The notes under the pieces: generated by a model | What the model saw: the letters and a program-made list of their open reading frames with translations, nothing else | What the model was told of the DNA's origin: nothing | Database searches by the model: none | In this document: positions 9,397 to 17,153 of the stretch, one piece after another | Numbering within the stretch: position 1 is the stretch's first letter | Layout: each line of letters begins with the position of its first letter | Made by a program: the position numbers and the translations under genes | Assembly (NCBI GenBank): GCA_016207905.1 | Contig: JACQZC010000036.1 | Location: 1-43,284 of the forward strand | DNA from: Nitrospirota bacterium | GTDB lineage: Bacteria; Nitrospirota; Thermodesulfovibrionia; Thermodesulfovibrionales; JdFR-86 | Length of the DNA: 43,284 nt | Direction of reading: 5' to 3'

Positions 9397-9687
9397 TCAA
9401 ATCTCATAGAGGTTTATTCCTCCTGCGATTGCAGGCACTATAGATACCTCATCTCCGTCTTTTACGGTTGTGTTTTCTGCCTGAAGAAAGCGAATGTCTT
9501 CTTCGTTGACATAGATATTTACGAATCTCCTGACCTTGCCTTCCTCGGAAATCCTTTCGCCGATTCCAGGAAACCTACCATCGAGGTCGGCAATGAGCCC
9601 TATTATAGTGCCTGCCTTGCCTTCAACTTCTTCCAATCCGCCAGTGAGCCTCTGAAGCGGAGTTGGAATCTTTACTTTCACAGCCAT
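9397..9687 (-). CDS. MoaD/ThiS-family sulfur carrier, CysO-like
   Basis: 96-residue ubiquitin-fold protein. IPTPLQRLTGG near the start, RRFVNIYVNEEDIRFLQ in the middle and DGDEVSIVPAIAGG at 77-90 match CysO-type carriers, which carry sulfur as a C-terminal glycine thiocarboxylate for cysteine or homocysteine synthesis. Unusually the protein does not end at Gly-Gly: six more residues, INLYEI, follow before the stop. In Wolinella a related carrier has an extra residue that a JAMM-type protease removes before activation; something similar would be needed here, but no such protease or E1-like activating enzyme is in the window. GGAGGTGA upstream is a near-perfect ribosome-binding site. Confidence 0.88.
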   Translation of the reverse strand: MAVKVKIPTPLQRLTGGLEEVEGKAGTIIGLIADLDGRFPGIGERISEEGKVRRFVNIYVNEEDIRFLQAENTTVKDGDEVSIVPAIAGGINLYEI

Positions 9688-9713
9688 TTTTTTAAATCAC
9701 CTCCACCTAAATC

Positions 9714-10949
9714 TCAGATTGAAATGCCCTTGAGTGCCTCTTCAAAGGATGCCATATTAGGCTTTATATGATGGACACTCCGTGTATGACCAAAAAGTGC
9801 CTCCTGAGTCTTTAGCCCATTGCCTGTTATGCATAATATAGTAGTCTCACCACTTTTTATCCTGCCTGCTTCTATGAGTTTTCGTGCAGATGCTAAGGTC
9901 ACACCTCCTGCTGTTTCTGCAAATATGCCTTCTGTCTTAGCAAGAAGTAGGATTGCTTCGATAATCTCCCTATCGGAGACATCCTCGGCATACCCATGGG
10001 ATTCCTTTATGGACTGCACTGCGTAAAAGCCATCTGCTGGGTTTCCTATGGCAAGGGATTTGGCAATGGTATCGGGTTTTACAGGACGGATGACATCGGT
10101 GTTCTGTTTTATGGCAGTGGATATTGGACAACAGCCAGTTGCCTGTGCCCCAAAGAGCTTAGAGGGAAGCTCCTCAATCAAGCCAATATCCTTAAACTCC
10201 TTAAAGCCCTTCCATATCTTTGTAAGCAAAGAGCCGCTTGCACATGGCACAACCACATTGTCAGGTGCCCTCCAGCCAAGCTGTTCTATTATCTCAAACC
10301 CATGGGTCTTAGAGCCCTCTGCATAAAATGGCCTAATGTTAATGTTGACGAATGCCCACTTGTATTTGTTTGCTATCTCGGAGCAGAGCCTGTTGACATC
10401 GTCATAGCTTCCGTCAACTGCCATGAGATTCGGCTCATAAACTATGGATGCAACTATCTTTGATTGCTCTAAGGTCGCAGGGATGAATATAAACCTTTTG
10501 AAATTAGCCCTTGCGCCGTTTGCAGATACCGAATGTGCGAGGTTGCCAGTGGATGCACATGCCACTGTGTCAAACCCAAACTCCCTTGCCTTTGTCAGGG
10601 CAACAACAACGACCCTATCTTTAAACGAAAGTGTTGGATGAGCCACGGTATCGTCCTTTATGTATAAGTCTTTAACACCAAGCTCTCTGGCAAGGTTCTC
10701 TGCGCGCACAAGTGGCGTATAACCCGAATCCAAGCCTATCAGAGGCTCTCCGTCTATTGGAAGAAGCTCTCTGTATCTCCAGAGATTCTTCCTTCTTCTC
10801 TCTATGTTTTTTTTGGTGAGGACCTTTTTTATGCCTTTGTAGTCATAGACTACTTCAAGAGGACCAAAGCAAAACTCGCAGACATATATGGGCTCAGTCG
10901 GATAGTCCCTGCCACACTCTCTGCACCTTAACCCCTTTACATAGCCCAT
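9714..10949 (-). CDS. Threonine-synthase-like PLP enzyme with N-terminal zinc ribbon
   Basis: 411 residues. An N-terminal zinc ribbon has C9, C12, C24 and C27, followed by a fold-type II PLP enzyme: K110 in TLSFKDR, CASTGNLAHS as the substrate loop, PCASGSLLTK as the phosphate loop, and CITGNGLKTQE near the C-terminus. It resembles the longer threonine synthase class. With a second thrC nearby, it may use O-phosphohomoserine with a different nucleophile (for example carrier-bound sulfur), but that is inference; simple redundancy is equally possible. The start is fixed by GGAGG seven bases upstream (10957-10961). It is the first gene of the leftward cluster and is divergent from smc. Confidence 0.88.
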   Translation of the reverse strand: MGYVKGLRCRECGRDYPTEPIYVCEFCFGPLEVVYDYKGIKKVLTKKNIERRRKNLWRYRELLPIDGEPLIGLDSGYTPLVRAENLARELGVKDLYIKDDTVAHPTLSFKDRVVVVALTKAREFGFDTVACASTGNLAHSVSANGARANFKRFIFIPATLEQSKIVASIVYEPNLMAVDGSYDDVNRLCSEIANKYKWAFVNINIRPFYAEGSKTHGFEIIEQLGWRAPDNVVVPCASGSLLTKIWKGFKEFKDIGLIEELPSKLFGAQATGCCPISTAIKQNTDVIRPVKPDTIAKSLAIGNPADGFYAVQSIKESHGYAEDVSDREIIEAILLLAKTEGIFAETAGGVTLASARKLIEAGRIKSGETTILCITGNGLKTQEALFGHTRSVHHIKPNMASFEEALKGISI

Positions 10950-11020
10950 GTCATTACCTCCAGAATATGGGAATATGATATTTTACTTGAAATCGATGAG
11001 AATTTAAAGAAGAAGTATTC

Positions 11021-11049
11021 TTGCCATAACTTTATCCTTATGGTTATAC
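11021..11049 (+). promoter_or_regulatory. Likely sigma-70 promoter for smc
   Basis: TTGCCA at 11021-11026 and TTATAC at 11044-11049 are separated by 17 bases in the 130-bp space between the divergent threonine-synthase-like gene and smc. Transcription would begin near 11056, leaving a short leader before the ATG at 11080. No clear ribosome-binding site is visible before that ATG. Confidence 0.5.
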
Positions 11050-11079
11050 TACTGCATCTAAAAATTACTTACATTCGTT

Positions 11080-14000
11080 ATGCGCGTAGAGAAAATAGAA
11101 CTCATAGGTTTCAAATCATTCACGGATAAGACTGCCTTTAACCTTCACCCTGGCATTACCTGCATTGTTGGGCCAAATGGCTGTGGGAAAAGTAATGTGG
11201 TGGATGCCTTCAAGTGGGTCCTTGGAGAGCAGTCCGCAAAGAGCCTGAGGGGAGATAAGATGGAGGAGGTCATATTCAACGGCTCTCAGACAAAAAAACC
11301 AAAGGGCATGGCAGAGGTAACGCTTTATGTGTCAGGGTTGGGCGAGTCGGACAACGGAGAGCCAGAGACTACGACGGTCACAAGAAGGCTTTACAGGTCA
11401 GGGGACAGCGACTATATGCTTAACAGAGACATCTGCAGGCTGAAGGACATAAGGGATTTGTTCTTAGATACAGGGCTTGAGGTAAAAAGCTACTCCATAC
11501 TCGAGCAGGACAGGATTTCTGCCATACTCAGTGCAAAACCCGAGGAAAGAAGATTCCTCATAGAGGAAGTGGCAGGCGTGGTCAAATATAAGGTAAGAAG
11601 GGCTGAGGCACACTCAAAGCTTGAGTCCTCCACAGCAAACCTCCAGAGGATAAATGACATTATAGCTGAGGTCAAAAGGCAGATAAATTTCCTCGACAGG
11701 CAGGTTAAAAAGGCAGAGCGGTATAAAAAACTCATGGAAGAAGTGAAACTGATAGAGCTTAAAACAGATAAGAATAATTATAGCCTGCTCAATGCCTCCT
11801 TTAACGAATTAAACGAGCAATACGATAGCCATAGAAAAGAGGATATAGAGCTGAGGACGGAGATGACAAAGACAGAGGTAGAAATAGAGGTAGCAAAGAC
11901 AGCATATCTTGACAAGGAAAAACACCTCGATACACTACAATCCGAGCAGATGACAAAAGAAAAACAACTTTCCGAGATAGAGCGCACCATAGCTGTCCTA
12001 ATGGCAGACAGAGATAATCTCAAGGATTACCTATCCAGGCTTTCAACGGAGAATGAGACATCCCTTAGAAAGATTAAAGAAGCAGAGGAAAGGGGCAGAA
12101 ACCTAAAGGAGCTTAAAGAAAGCCTTATAGATGAGATTAGCTCCCTTAAAGATGAGCTTGGGGCAAAGAACGAGGCATTGGACATCAACGAGGATGAGAT
12201 GTCCGAAAAAGAAGGGCTTCTCGACTCAAAAAGGAAAGAGATATTTGCAATTGCCCAAGAGCGAAGCTCTATTAAAAATGAGCTTCTCATTCAGGAGTCG
12301 ATTCTTGAAAACTTAAATAAAAAACAGGACAGGATAGGACTTGAATATGAGGACTCTAAAAAACTCCTCGATGAGCTAAACTCCATGCTCGCCCAGATTG
12401 AGTCTTTGACTAACTCAAAAAGAAATGAACTCCTTAGCCTTAAGGAAAAAAAGGATTCCATTGTCGAGGAGGTCAACTCCCATAAGCAGAGGCTCGATGA
12501 TTTAAGGGCATCTCTTACAAGTGCAAAGGAGGAGCTTGCAGGTGTAACATCGAGGCTTGAATCCCTGAGGGAACTCGTAGAAGGCGAGCAGGTTGTCGAG
12601 ATTAGCCATATAGCCTCTGTCACGGACATAATAGATGTTCCCCCTGAATATGAAAAGGCAATTGAAAGTGGATTAAGGGAAGCCATAAAAGGGTTTATAC
12701 TCAAAAGCCTCGAGGATGTAGAGCCTGCTGCAAAGCTCATCAGGGAGAAAAACTCAGAAAGGACTGCACTGATACCTATAAATAGCCCGAGCCTACATAT
12801 ACAAGACAAAGACCTGCCCCCGGGCTCGCTCGGAAGGGCATTGGATTTCGTAAGGACAAAGGAAGACTTCTCCGGGATAATTAAAAATCTCCTCGGTAAT
12901 GTGATTGTCGTAAAAGACCTGAAGACCGCTATCAGGATGAACTCTATAGGAATGAATGAGACCCATCTTTGCATGGTGACCCTCGAAGGCGAGGTTCTGG
13001 AGCCCTCTGGTGCTGTCATTGTTGGTAGGGGCAAAGGGCTTCTGAAACTTAAAAGGCAGATAAGAGAGATTGCCTCTGAGGTAGAGGCGAAAAAAAGCCG
13101 TATACCTTCGATACAGTCCGAGATGAACCATATCCTGACATCTATCAGGGAAAAAGAAGACAGCCTCCATGAACTCGATGAAGGCATCCTTAATTGCGAT
13201 AAGGAACTTGAGGCATCTAAACTTAGGTACGAAAAATGTATGGAGGACAAAGAGCGCACAGAACGGAAACTCTCCTACTTAGAAGCCGAGGCAGAGGGGA
13301 TAGAAAGGGAAAAGGAAGACATAAAAAAAGCCATTGCCATTAAACAGGAAACCCTAAACCATGTGGATGAAAGAAAGAGGCAGAGCGATGAGCGAATATC
13401 TGCCCTTCAGGAGGAGATTGCAAGTCAGCTTTCCTTGAATTCGTGTAACGAAAGACTGAATTCGTTTGACAGGGAATTTAAGGAAGTAAGTAGGCTTTGC
13501 GAAGAGGTATCGCAAAAAATTCGGTTCATCGAAGAGGAATCCTCCCTGACAGAATCAAAGACAGCGGATAAAGAAACAGATCTCAGGCAAAAAGAAGCCA
13601 TCCTGAAAGAAATCGCATTAAAGACAAATGATTTAACAAAAGATATATCTCTGCTACAGGAAATCATCTCCGGGGGTCTCGAAGAGGTCGATGTTAAGGA
13701 GCAGACCCTTAAGGCAATGCGGGGTAAGATAGATGCCCTTTCACACAGTCTCTCGGGGCTTGAGGTAGCAAGGGCAGAGCATAAGCTCAGGATAGAAAAC
13801 CTCAGGGAAAATGCCAGGGCTAACTACGGCGTGTCTTTAGATGACCTTGTGCTTGACCCACCATTGCCCGAAGATGAGGAAAGATTAGAAAGCCTGAGGT
13901 CGAAGATTCAGGAGCTTGGCACTGTAAGTATGGGAAGCCTCGATGAATATGAGGAACTGAAAAGCCGATATGAATTTCTGATAAAACAGAAAAACGATAT

Positions 14001-14514
14001 AGAGCAGTCCATTTCGGAGCTCGAGGAGGCTATAGTAAAGATAAACTCTACGACACGAAAAAGGCTGAAGGATGCCTATGATGCACTGAGAGCTAAGTTC
14101 GAAGAGATTTTTACCCTTCTTTTTGGAGGCGGAAGGGCAGAGCTTAATCTGACGAATGAAAACAATATTCTTGAGTCCGGCATCGATATAGTTGTTCAGC
14201 CACCTGGCAAGAGGCTTCAGAACATAAACCTGCTTTCAGGAGGAGAGAAGGTACTTGCGGCACTGGCACTTCTTTTTGGAAGCTTCCTCATAAAGCCGAC
14301 CCCGCTTTGTATACTTGACGAAGCAGACTCGGCATTGGACGAAGCCAATACAGAGAAGTTCTCAAAGATGCTCAAGGAGCTTGCAATGGATACCCAGTTC
14401 ATTGTGATTACGCACAACAAGATAACCATGGAGTCTGCCGACTACATCTACGGCATAACAATGGAAGAGCCCGGCTCATCGAAGGTCATCTCATTGGAGC
14501 TTATAGGGGATTAA
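11080..14514 (+). CDS. smc: Chromosome segregation ATPase SMC
   Basis: 1144 residues with the full SMC plan. The Walker A loop GPNGCGKSN is at 31-39; two long coiled coils (about 170-500 and 680-1000) flank a hinge at roughly 500-680 that contains GAVIVGRGKG; the ABC signature LSGGEK starts at 1052 and Walker B is LCILDEADSALDEAN at about 1076-1090. SMC homodimers with ScpA and ScpB organise and separate replicated chromosomes. Length is slightly below the usual 1170-1190. The Walker B follow-up reads DEADSALDEAN where most bacterial SMCs have DEVDAPLDDAN, a mild variation. It overlaps the converging gene at its 3' end by four bases. Confidence 0.96.
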   Translation: MRVEKIELIGFKSFTDKTAFNLHPGITCIVGPNGCGKSNVVDAFKWVLGEQSAKSLRGDKMEEVIFNGSQTKKPKGMAEVTLYVSGLGESDNGEPETTTVTRRLYRSGDSDYMLNRDICRLKDIRDLFLDTGLEVKSYSILEQDRISAILSAKPEERRFLIEEVAGVVKYKVRRAEAHSKLESSTANLQRINDIIAEVKRQINFLDRQVKKAERYKKLMEEVKLIELKTDKNNYSLLNASFNELNEQYDSHRKEDIELRTEMTKTEVEIEVAKTAYLDKEKHLDTLQSEQMTKEKQLSEIERTIAVLMADRDNLKDYLSRLSTENETSLRKIKEAEERGRNLKELKESLIDEISSLKDELGAKNEALDINEDEMSEKEGLLDSKRKEIFAIAQERSSIKNELLIQESILENLNKKQDRIGLEYEDSKKLLDELNSMLAQIESLTNSKRNELLSLKEKKDSIVEEVNSHKQRLDDLRASLTSAKEELAGVTSRLESLRELVEGEQVVEISHIASVTDIIDVPPEYEKAIESGLREAIKGFILKSLEDVEPAAKLIREKNSERTALIPINSPSLHIQDKDLPPGSLGRALDFVRTKEDFSGIIKNLLGNVIVVKDLKTAIRMNSIGMNETHLCMVTLEGEVLEPSGAVIVGRGKGLLKLKRQIREIASEVEAKKSRIPSIQSEMNHILTSIREKEDSLHELDEGILNCDKELEASKLRYEKCMEDKERTERKLSYLEAEAEGIEREKEDIKKAIAIKQETLNHVDERKRQSDERISALQEEIASQLSLNSCNERLNSFDREFKEVSRLCEEVSQKIRFIEEESSLTESKTADKETDLRQKEAILKEIALKTNDLTKDISLLQEIISGGLEEVDVKEQTLKAMRGKIDALSHSLSGLEVARAEHKLRIENLRENARANYGVSLDDLVLDPPLPEDEERLESLRSKIQELGTVSMGSLDEYEELKSRYEFLIKQKNDIEQSISELEEAIVKINSTTRKRLKDAYDALRAKFEEIFTLLFGGGRAELNLTNENNILESGIDIVVQPPGKRLQNINLLSGGEKVLAALALLFGSFLIKPTPLCILDEADSALDEANTEKFSKMLKELAMDTQFIVITHNKITMESADYIYGITMEEPGSSKVISLELIGD

Positions 14515-15137
14515 TGCACATATTTTTCGAACCTGCGAAGAACATCTATATGCAATTGCTCCGAAGGGACAATCATGAACTTTACTATATTTTTATCTTC
14601 GCTCATGGGGTCAACATACATGGAAGTAGCCGCAAAGTAGGTGTTGAAATTCCTCTTAAGCTCTGGCTCGGCATCGTAAAGGGAGAATAGGATTTCCTCA
14701 GAGAAGTGCTGTGTCTTAGACAATCTCTTTCGATTTATCTCTGTATCGGTGCTCAAATCAGCCTCTGTAACGATAATGATAGAGTCGACATAGTTCTTCA
14801 TGGATGGGTCTTTCAGGATTCCGAGGAAGACCTGACTTAGCTTTCTGATGTTGTCATGTCCTTTTATGCTCGAAAGCAGGGATTTTTCGACGAGTATAAA
14901 GTCCTTTGTAACCTTTATGCCCTTGGTTTTTTTATCGCCAAATTCCTTTTCTATGTGCAGGGTTAGATTCTCCGCAAACTGCATCTTTGGTTGTGAGATT
15001 GCAAGTGCAGGCTCGAGGAACCTCTGGTTTTTTACTGCTCTGTAATAGAGGACTCCGCTCAGAAGTAAAAGACCGATAAGGGTTATGCCCAGCATAGGCC
15101 CGGAAGGAATCAGCTCTCTTATGCGACATGTCTTCAT
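14511..15137 (-). CDS. Membrane-anchored protein with a degenerate OmpA/MotB-like domain
   Basis: 208 residues. One hydrophobic segment at about 13-32, then a soluble domain that would be periplasmic. The stretch IIIVTEADLSTDTEINRKR followed by LSKTQHFSEEIL resembles the OmpA/MotB peptidoglycan-binding pattern, in which a 'GHTD' strand is followed by 'N..LS..RA..V'. The key acidic and Arg residues are only partly kept, so this is a suggestion. It overlaps the upstream response regulator by one base (TAATG) and is the third gene of a kinase-regulator-membrane protein unit, so it may be an effector or a sensor partner. Confidence 0.6.
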   Translation of the reverse strand: MKTCRIRELIPSGPMLGITLIGLLLLSGVLYYRAVKNQRFLEPALAISQPKMQFAENLTLHIEKEFGDKKTKGIKVTKDFILVEKSLLSSIKGHDNIRKLSQVFLGILKDPSMKNYVDSIIIVTEADLSTDTEINRKRLSKTQHFSEEILFSLYDAEPELKRNFNTYFAATSMYVDPMSEDKNIVKFMIVPSEQLHIDVLRRFEKYVH

Positions 15138-16024
15138 TAAAAATCAGCCTCAAGTAGTTTCAGATTCTTAAATGCAGAATCGAAGTCAGCCTCAGACACT
15201 GCCATAGGATGATGTATTGCCTTGTTTCTTAACTTCAGTACCTGCCGAAAAAGGCTTTTCTTATATTGGCTGATGCGGTGAGTGCGCTCAAGATTTTTAA
15301 GGCACTCCTGAAGTCCTTGAAATGACTTACCTAATGCCTTCCATGTAAATGTCTTAAGCCTGCTTTCGAGGTGATGCCCTAAAAGAAGAGCCGCCACAAC
15401 CGTTTCGCCCTTTCTCAGATACTCTACTGCCTGCTCAGCAGAGGCGGGGGTTTTGAAAATCAGGATATTTTCCCGGGATTCGGTCTCTTCTGGAGCTATG
15501 CTTTGAATCTTCTGATAGACCTCCAGACACTTGTCAATCTCACCCCTATCAAGATGGGATTCAGCCAGAATAAAGAGGTCACGGACCTCTCTAACTGCTT
15601 CTTTCTGCTTTAATGCAAACAGATAGGCACGAAGGATTGCCTCTGTCTTGTCGTCCTTTTTATCGAGGATGTCAAAGTGTCTCAGCCAACGCTTGCCTTT
15701 GAGAAAATTATCCTTTGTAAAGCGGAAAAGCTCCTCTAACACCTCTGACTTATTAAGCTTTCCGCTTATGACAATAATGTTTAGCGTTGGGTGGCTCTCG
15801 AAAATCCCAGGCAGGGAATCGATACCCTCGTTTAGCTTGTCAAACTGAATGTCCAAGGTCATAAGGTCAAAAGGCTGTGTCTTGAGAAGCTTTAGGGCGT
15901 CTTTTATGTTTGATGCCTCGTAAAACTTAAGCTCTTTGTCTTTCTCTTGAAGTGACTTCTCTATCTCGAGCCTCAAAAGCTCTCTATCCTCGAAATCGTC
16001 ATCTGCTATGAGCACCCTAAACAT
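15137..16024 (-). CDS. Response regulator with receiver, helical linker and C-terminal HEPN-like domain
   Basis: 295 residues. The receiver domain (1-125) has the acidic pocket ADDD at 7-10, phospho-acceptor D58 in LMTLDIQ and a conserved lysine in ISGK. Residues about 140-190 look like a TPR-type linker (LAESHLDRGEIDKCLEVYQKI). The last 100 residues are helical and contain ALLLGHHLESRLKTFTW and RNKAIHH, with R266 and H271 forming an RX4H motif as in RNase-active HEPN domains. This output domain is unusual for a response regulator, and no DNA-binding domain is seen. It overlaps the upstream kinase gene by eight bases, so that kinase is its likely partner. Confidence 0.78.
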   Translation of the reverse strand: MFRVLIADDDFEDRELLRLEIEKSLQEKDKELKFYEASNIKDALKLLKTQPFDLMTLDIQFDKLNEGIDSLPGIFESHPTLNIIVISGKLNKSEVLEELFRFTKDNFLKGKRWLRHFDILDKKDDKTEAILRAYLFALKQKEAVREVRDLFILAESHLDRGEIDKCLEVYQKIQSIAPEETESRENILIFKTPASAEQAVEYLRKGETVVAALLLGHHLESRLKTFTWKALGKSFQGLQECLKNLERTHRISQYKKSLFRQVLKLRNKAIHHPMAVSEADFDSAFKNLKLLEADF

Positions 16025-17051
16025 TTAACGTCTCCTCGACATATGGTAGATGAATTATAATTTCAGTGCCTGAGTTAGGCGCAGTGTGCTCTTTACCCAC
16101 CCTGATTTTCCCTGCATGAAGCCCAATGACATACTTTGCAAAATAAAGTCCCTCACCCCAGCCACTAATCGAGATACCCTTATAAAAGCATTTATCAGCC
16201 TGCAATTCATCCATCCCTATTCCCTCATCCTTGAAAGACAAAGAGACATATCTGCGTCTGCCATCGAAATCCATTCCATAAGACAGTGTAATGCAGGCAC
16301 GCTCATCCCCGGGCTTTTTGTATTTGATGGCATTGTCTAATAGGTTATCGAAGACTGTTTTTAACAGGGGCTGGGAGGCAAAAATAGTTGAGGGCGCATC
16401 TGTCTCTTTCAATTCGATATCGGCAAAGTCGGCATACTGAGATTTCAGTCCTTTCAGCATTTCCTTGAGATTGACCATTGTGAAACTTATCAGGCTTGCT
16501 TCTCGCTCATCGGAGATTTTCTTAAAAATATCTATATCGGCAAAAAGCTTACCGAGATTGCCATCGAGTCGCTCCCTGACCACAGGCGAGATGCTATCGA
16601 GAAGGTCAATCCTTCTTTTAATCCTTCCTAAGTTATTTTTGAATTCATGGCTGATTGTAGCAGATATGTAACGGATGAACTCTCCTCTCCTGGAGATCTC
16701 CTGATTCTTTATGCGGAGCATCCGATTCTCCTCTGCCCTCCTCTGTCTTTGCTGATACACATATGTCAGGTATCCGCTAAATGCCGTAAAGCACATTACC
16801 AGCACTAAAAGAGATATCTCTGCCACCCTGCCTGAGGCATCGAGGATTCCCTGCATCAAAGACAGACTCTCTGACAGGGTTGCGGTATAAGGGATTTTAT
16901 AAAGCCCTTCCCACGGCATAAGATAAGGACTTAGGCTGTCAAATGGAGGGATAAACTTTCTGAAATATGTCATGACCAATAAAAGCCAGACAAACACCAT
17001 TAAGCAAAACATTAATAAATTCCTGATAACTCCAATAACCTTGTGAGCCAT
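16017..17051 (-). CDS. Membrane sensor histidine kinase
   Basis: 344 residues. Two hydrophobic segments (about 9-29 and 77-98) enclose a short periplasmic loop. The phospho-acceptor is H135 in ATISHEFKNNLGRI. The ATPase domain has the N box FDNLLDNAIKYK, G1 DEGIGM and G2 GWGEGLYFAKYVIG. It should phosphorylate the overlapping response regulator. No Shine-Dalgarno sequence is evident before the ATG. Upstream (17052-17153) is a 102-bp AT-rich gap shared with the divergent TMTC-like gene; no clear promoter could be assigned there. Confidence 0.9.
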   Translation of the reverse strand: MAHKVIGVIRNLLMFCLMVFVWLLLVMTYFRKFIPPFDSLSPYLMPWEGLYKIPYTATLSESLSLMQGILDASGRVAEISLLVLVMCFTAFSGYLTYVYQQRQRRAEENRMLRIKNQEISRRGEFIRYISATISHEFKNNLGRIKRRIDLLDSISPVVRERLDGNLGKLFADIDIFKKISDEREASLISFTMVNLKEMLKGLKSQYADFADIELKETDAPSTIFASQPLLKTVFDNLLDNAIKYKKPGDERACITLSYGMDFDGRRRYVSLSFKDEGIGMDELQADKCFYKGISISGWGEGLYFAKYVIGLHAGKIRVGKEHTAPNSGTEIIIHLPYVEETLNV

Positions 17052-17153
17052 AATTTTATTTTAACCTATTTAAATGCATTAATGCCTTAAAGTCTTAAAG
17101 TGGAGGAAGGGAATTTAGAAGTTTGTCTCTGCTTTGATGATTTGTTAAAATAA

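Noticed and set aside
10950-11079. Riboswitch or attenuator ahead of the threonine-synthase-like gene
   Set aside because: The divergent space is only 130 bases and no T-box, leader peptide with threonine codons or terminator hairpin could be seen.
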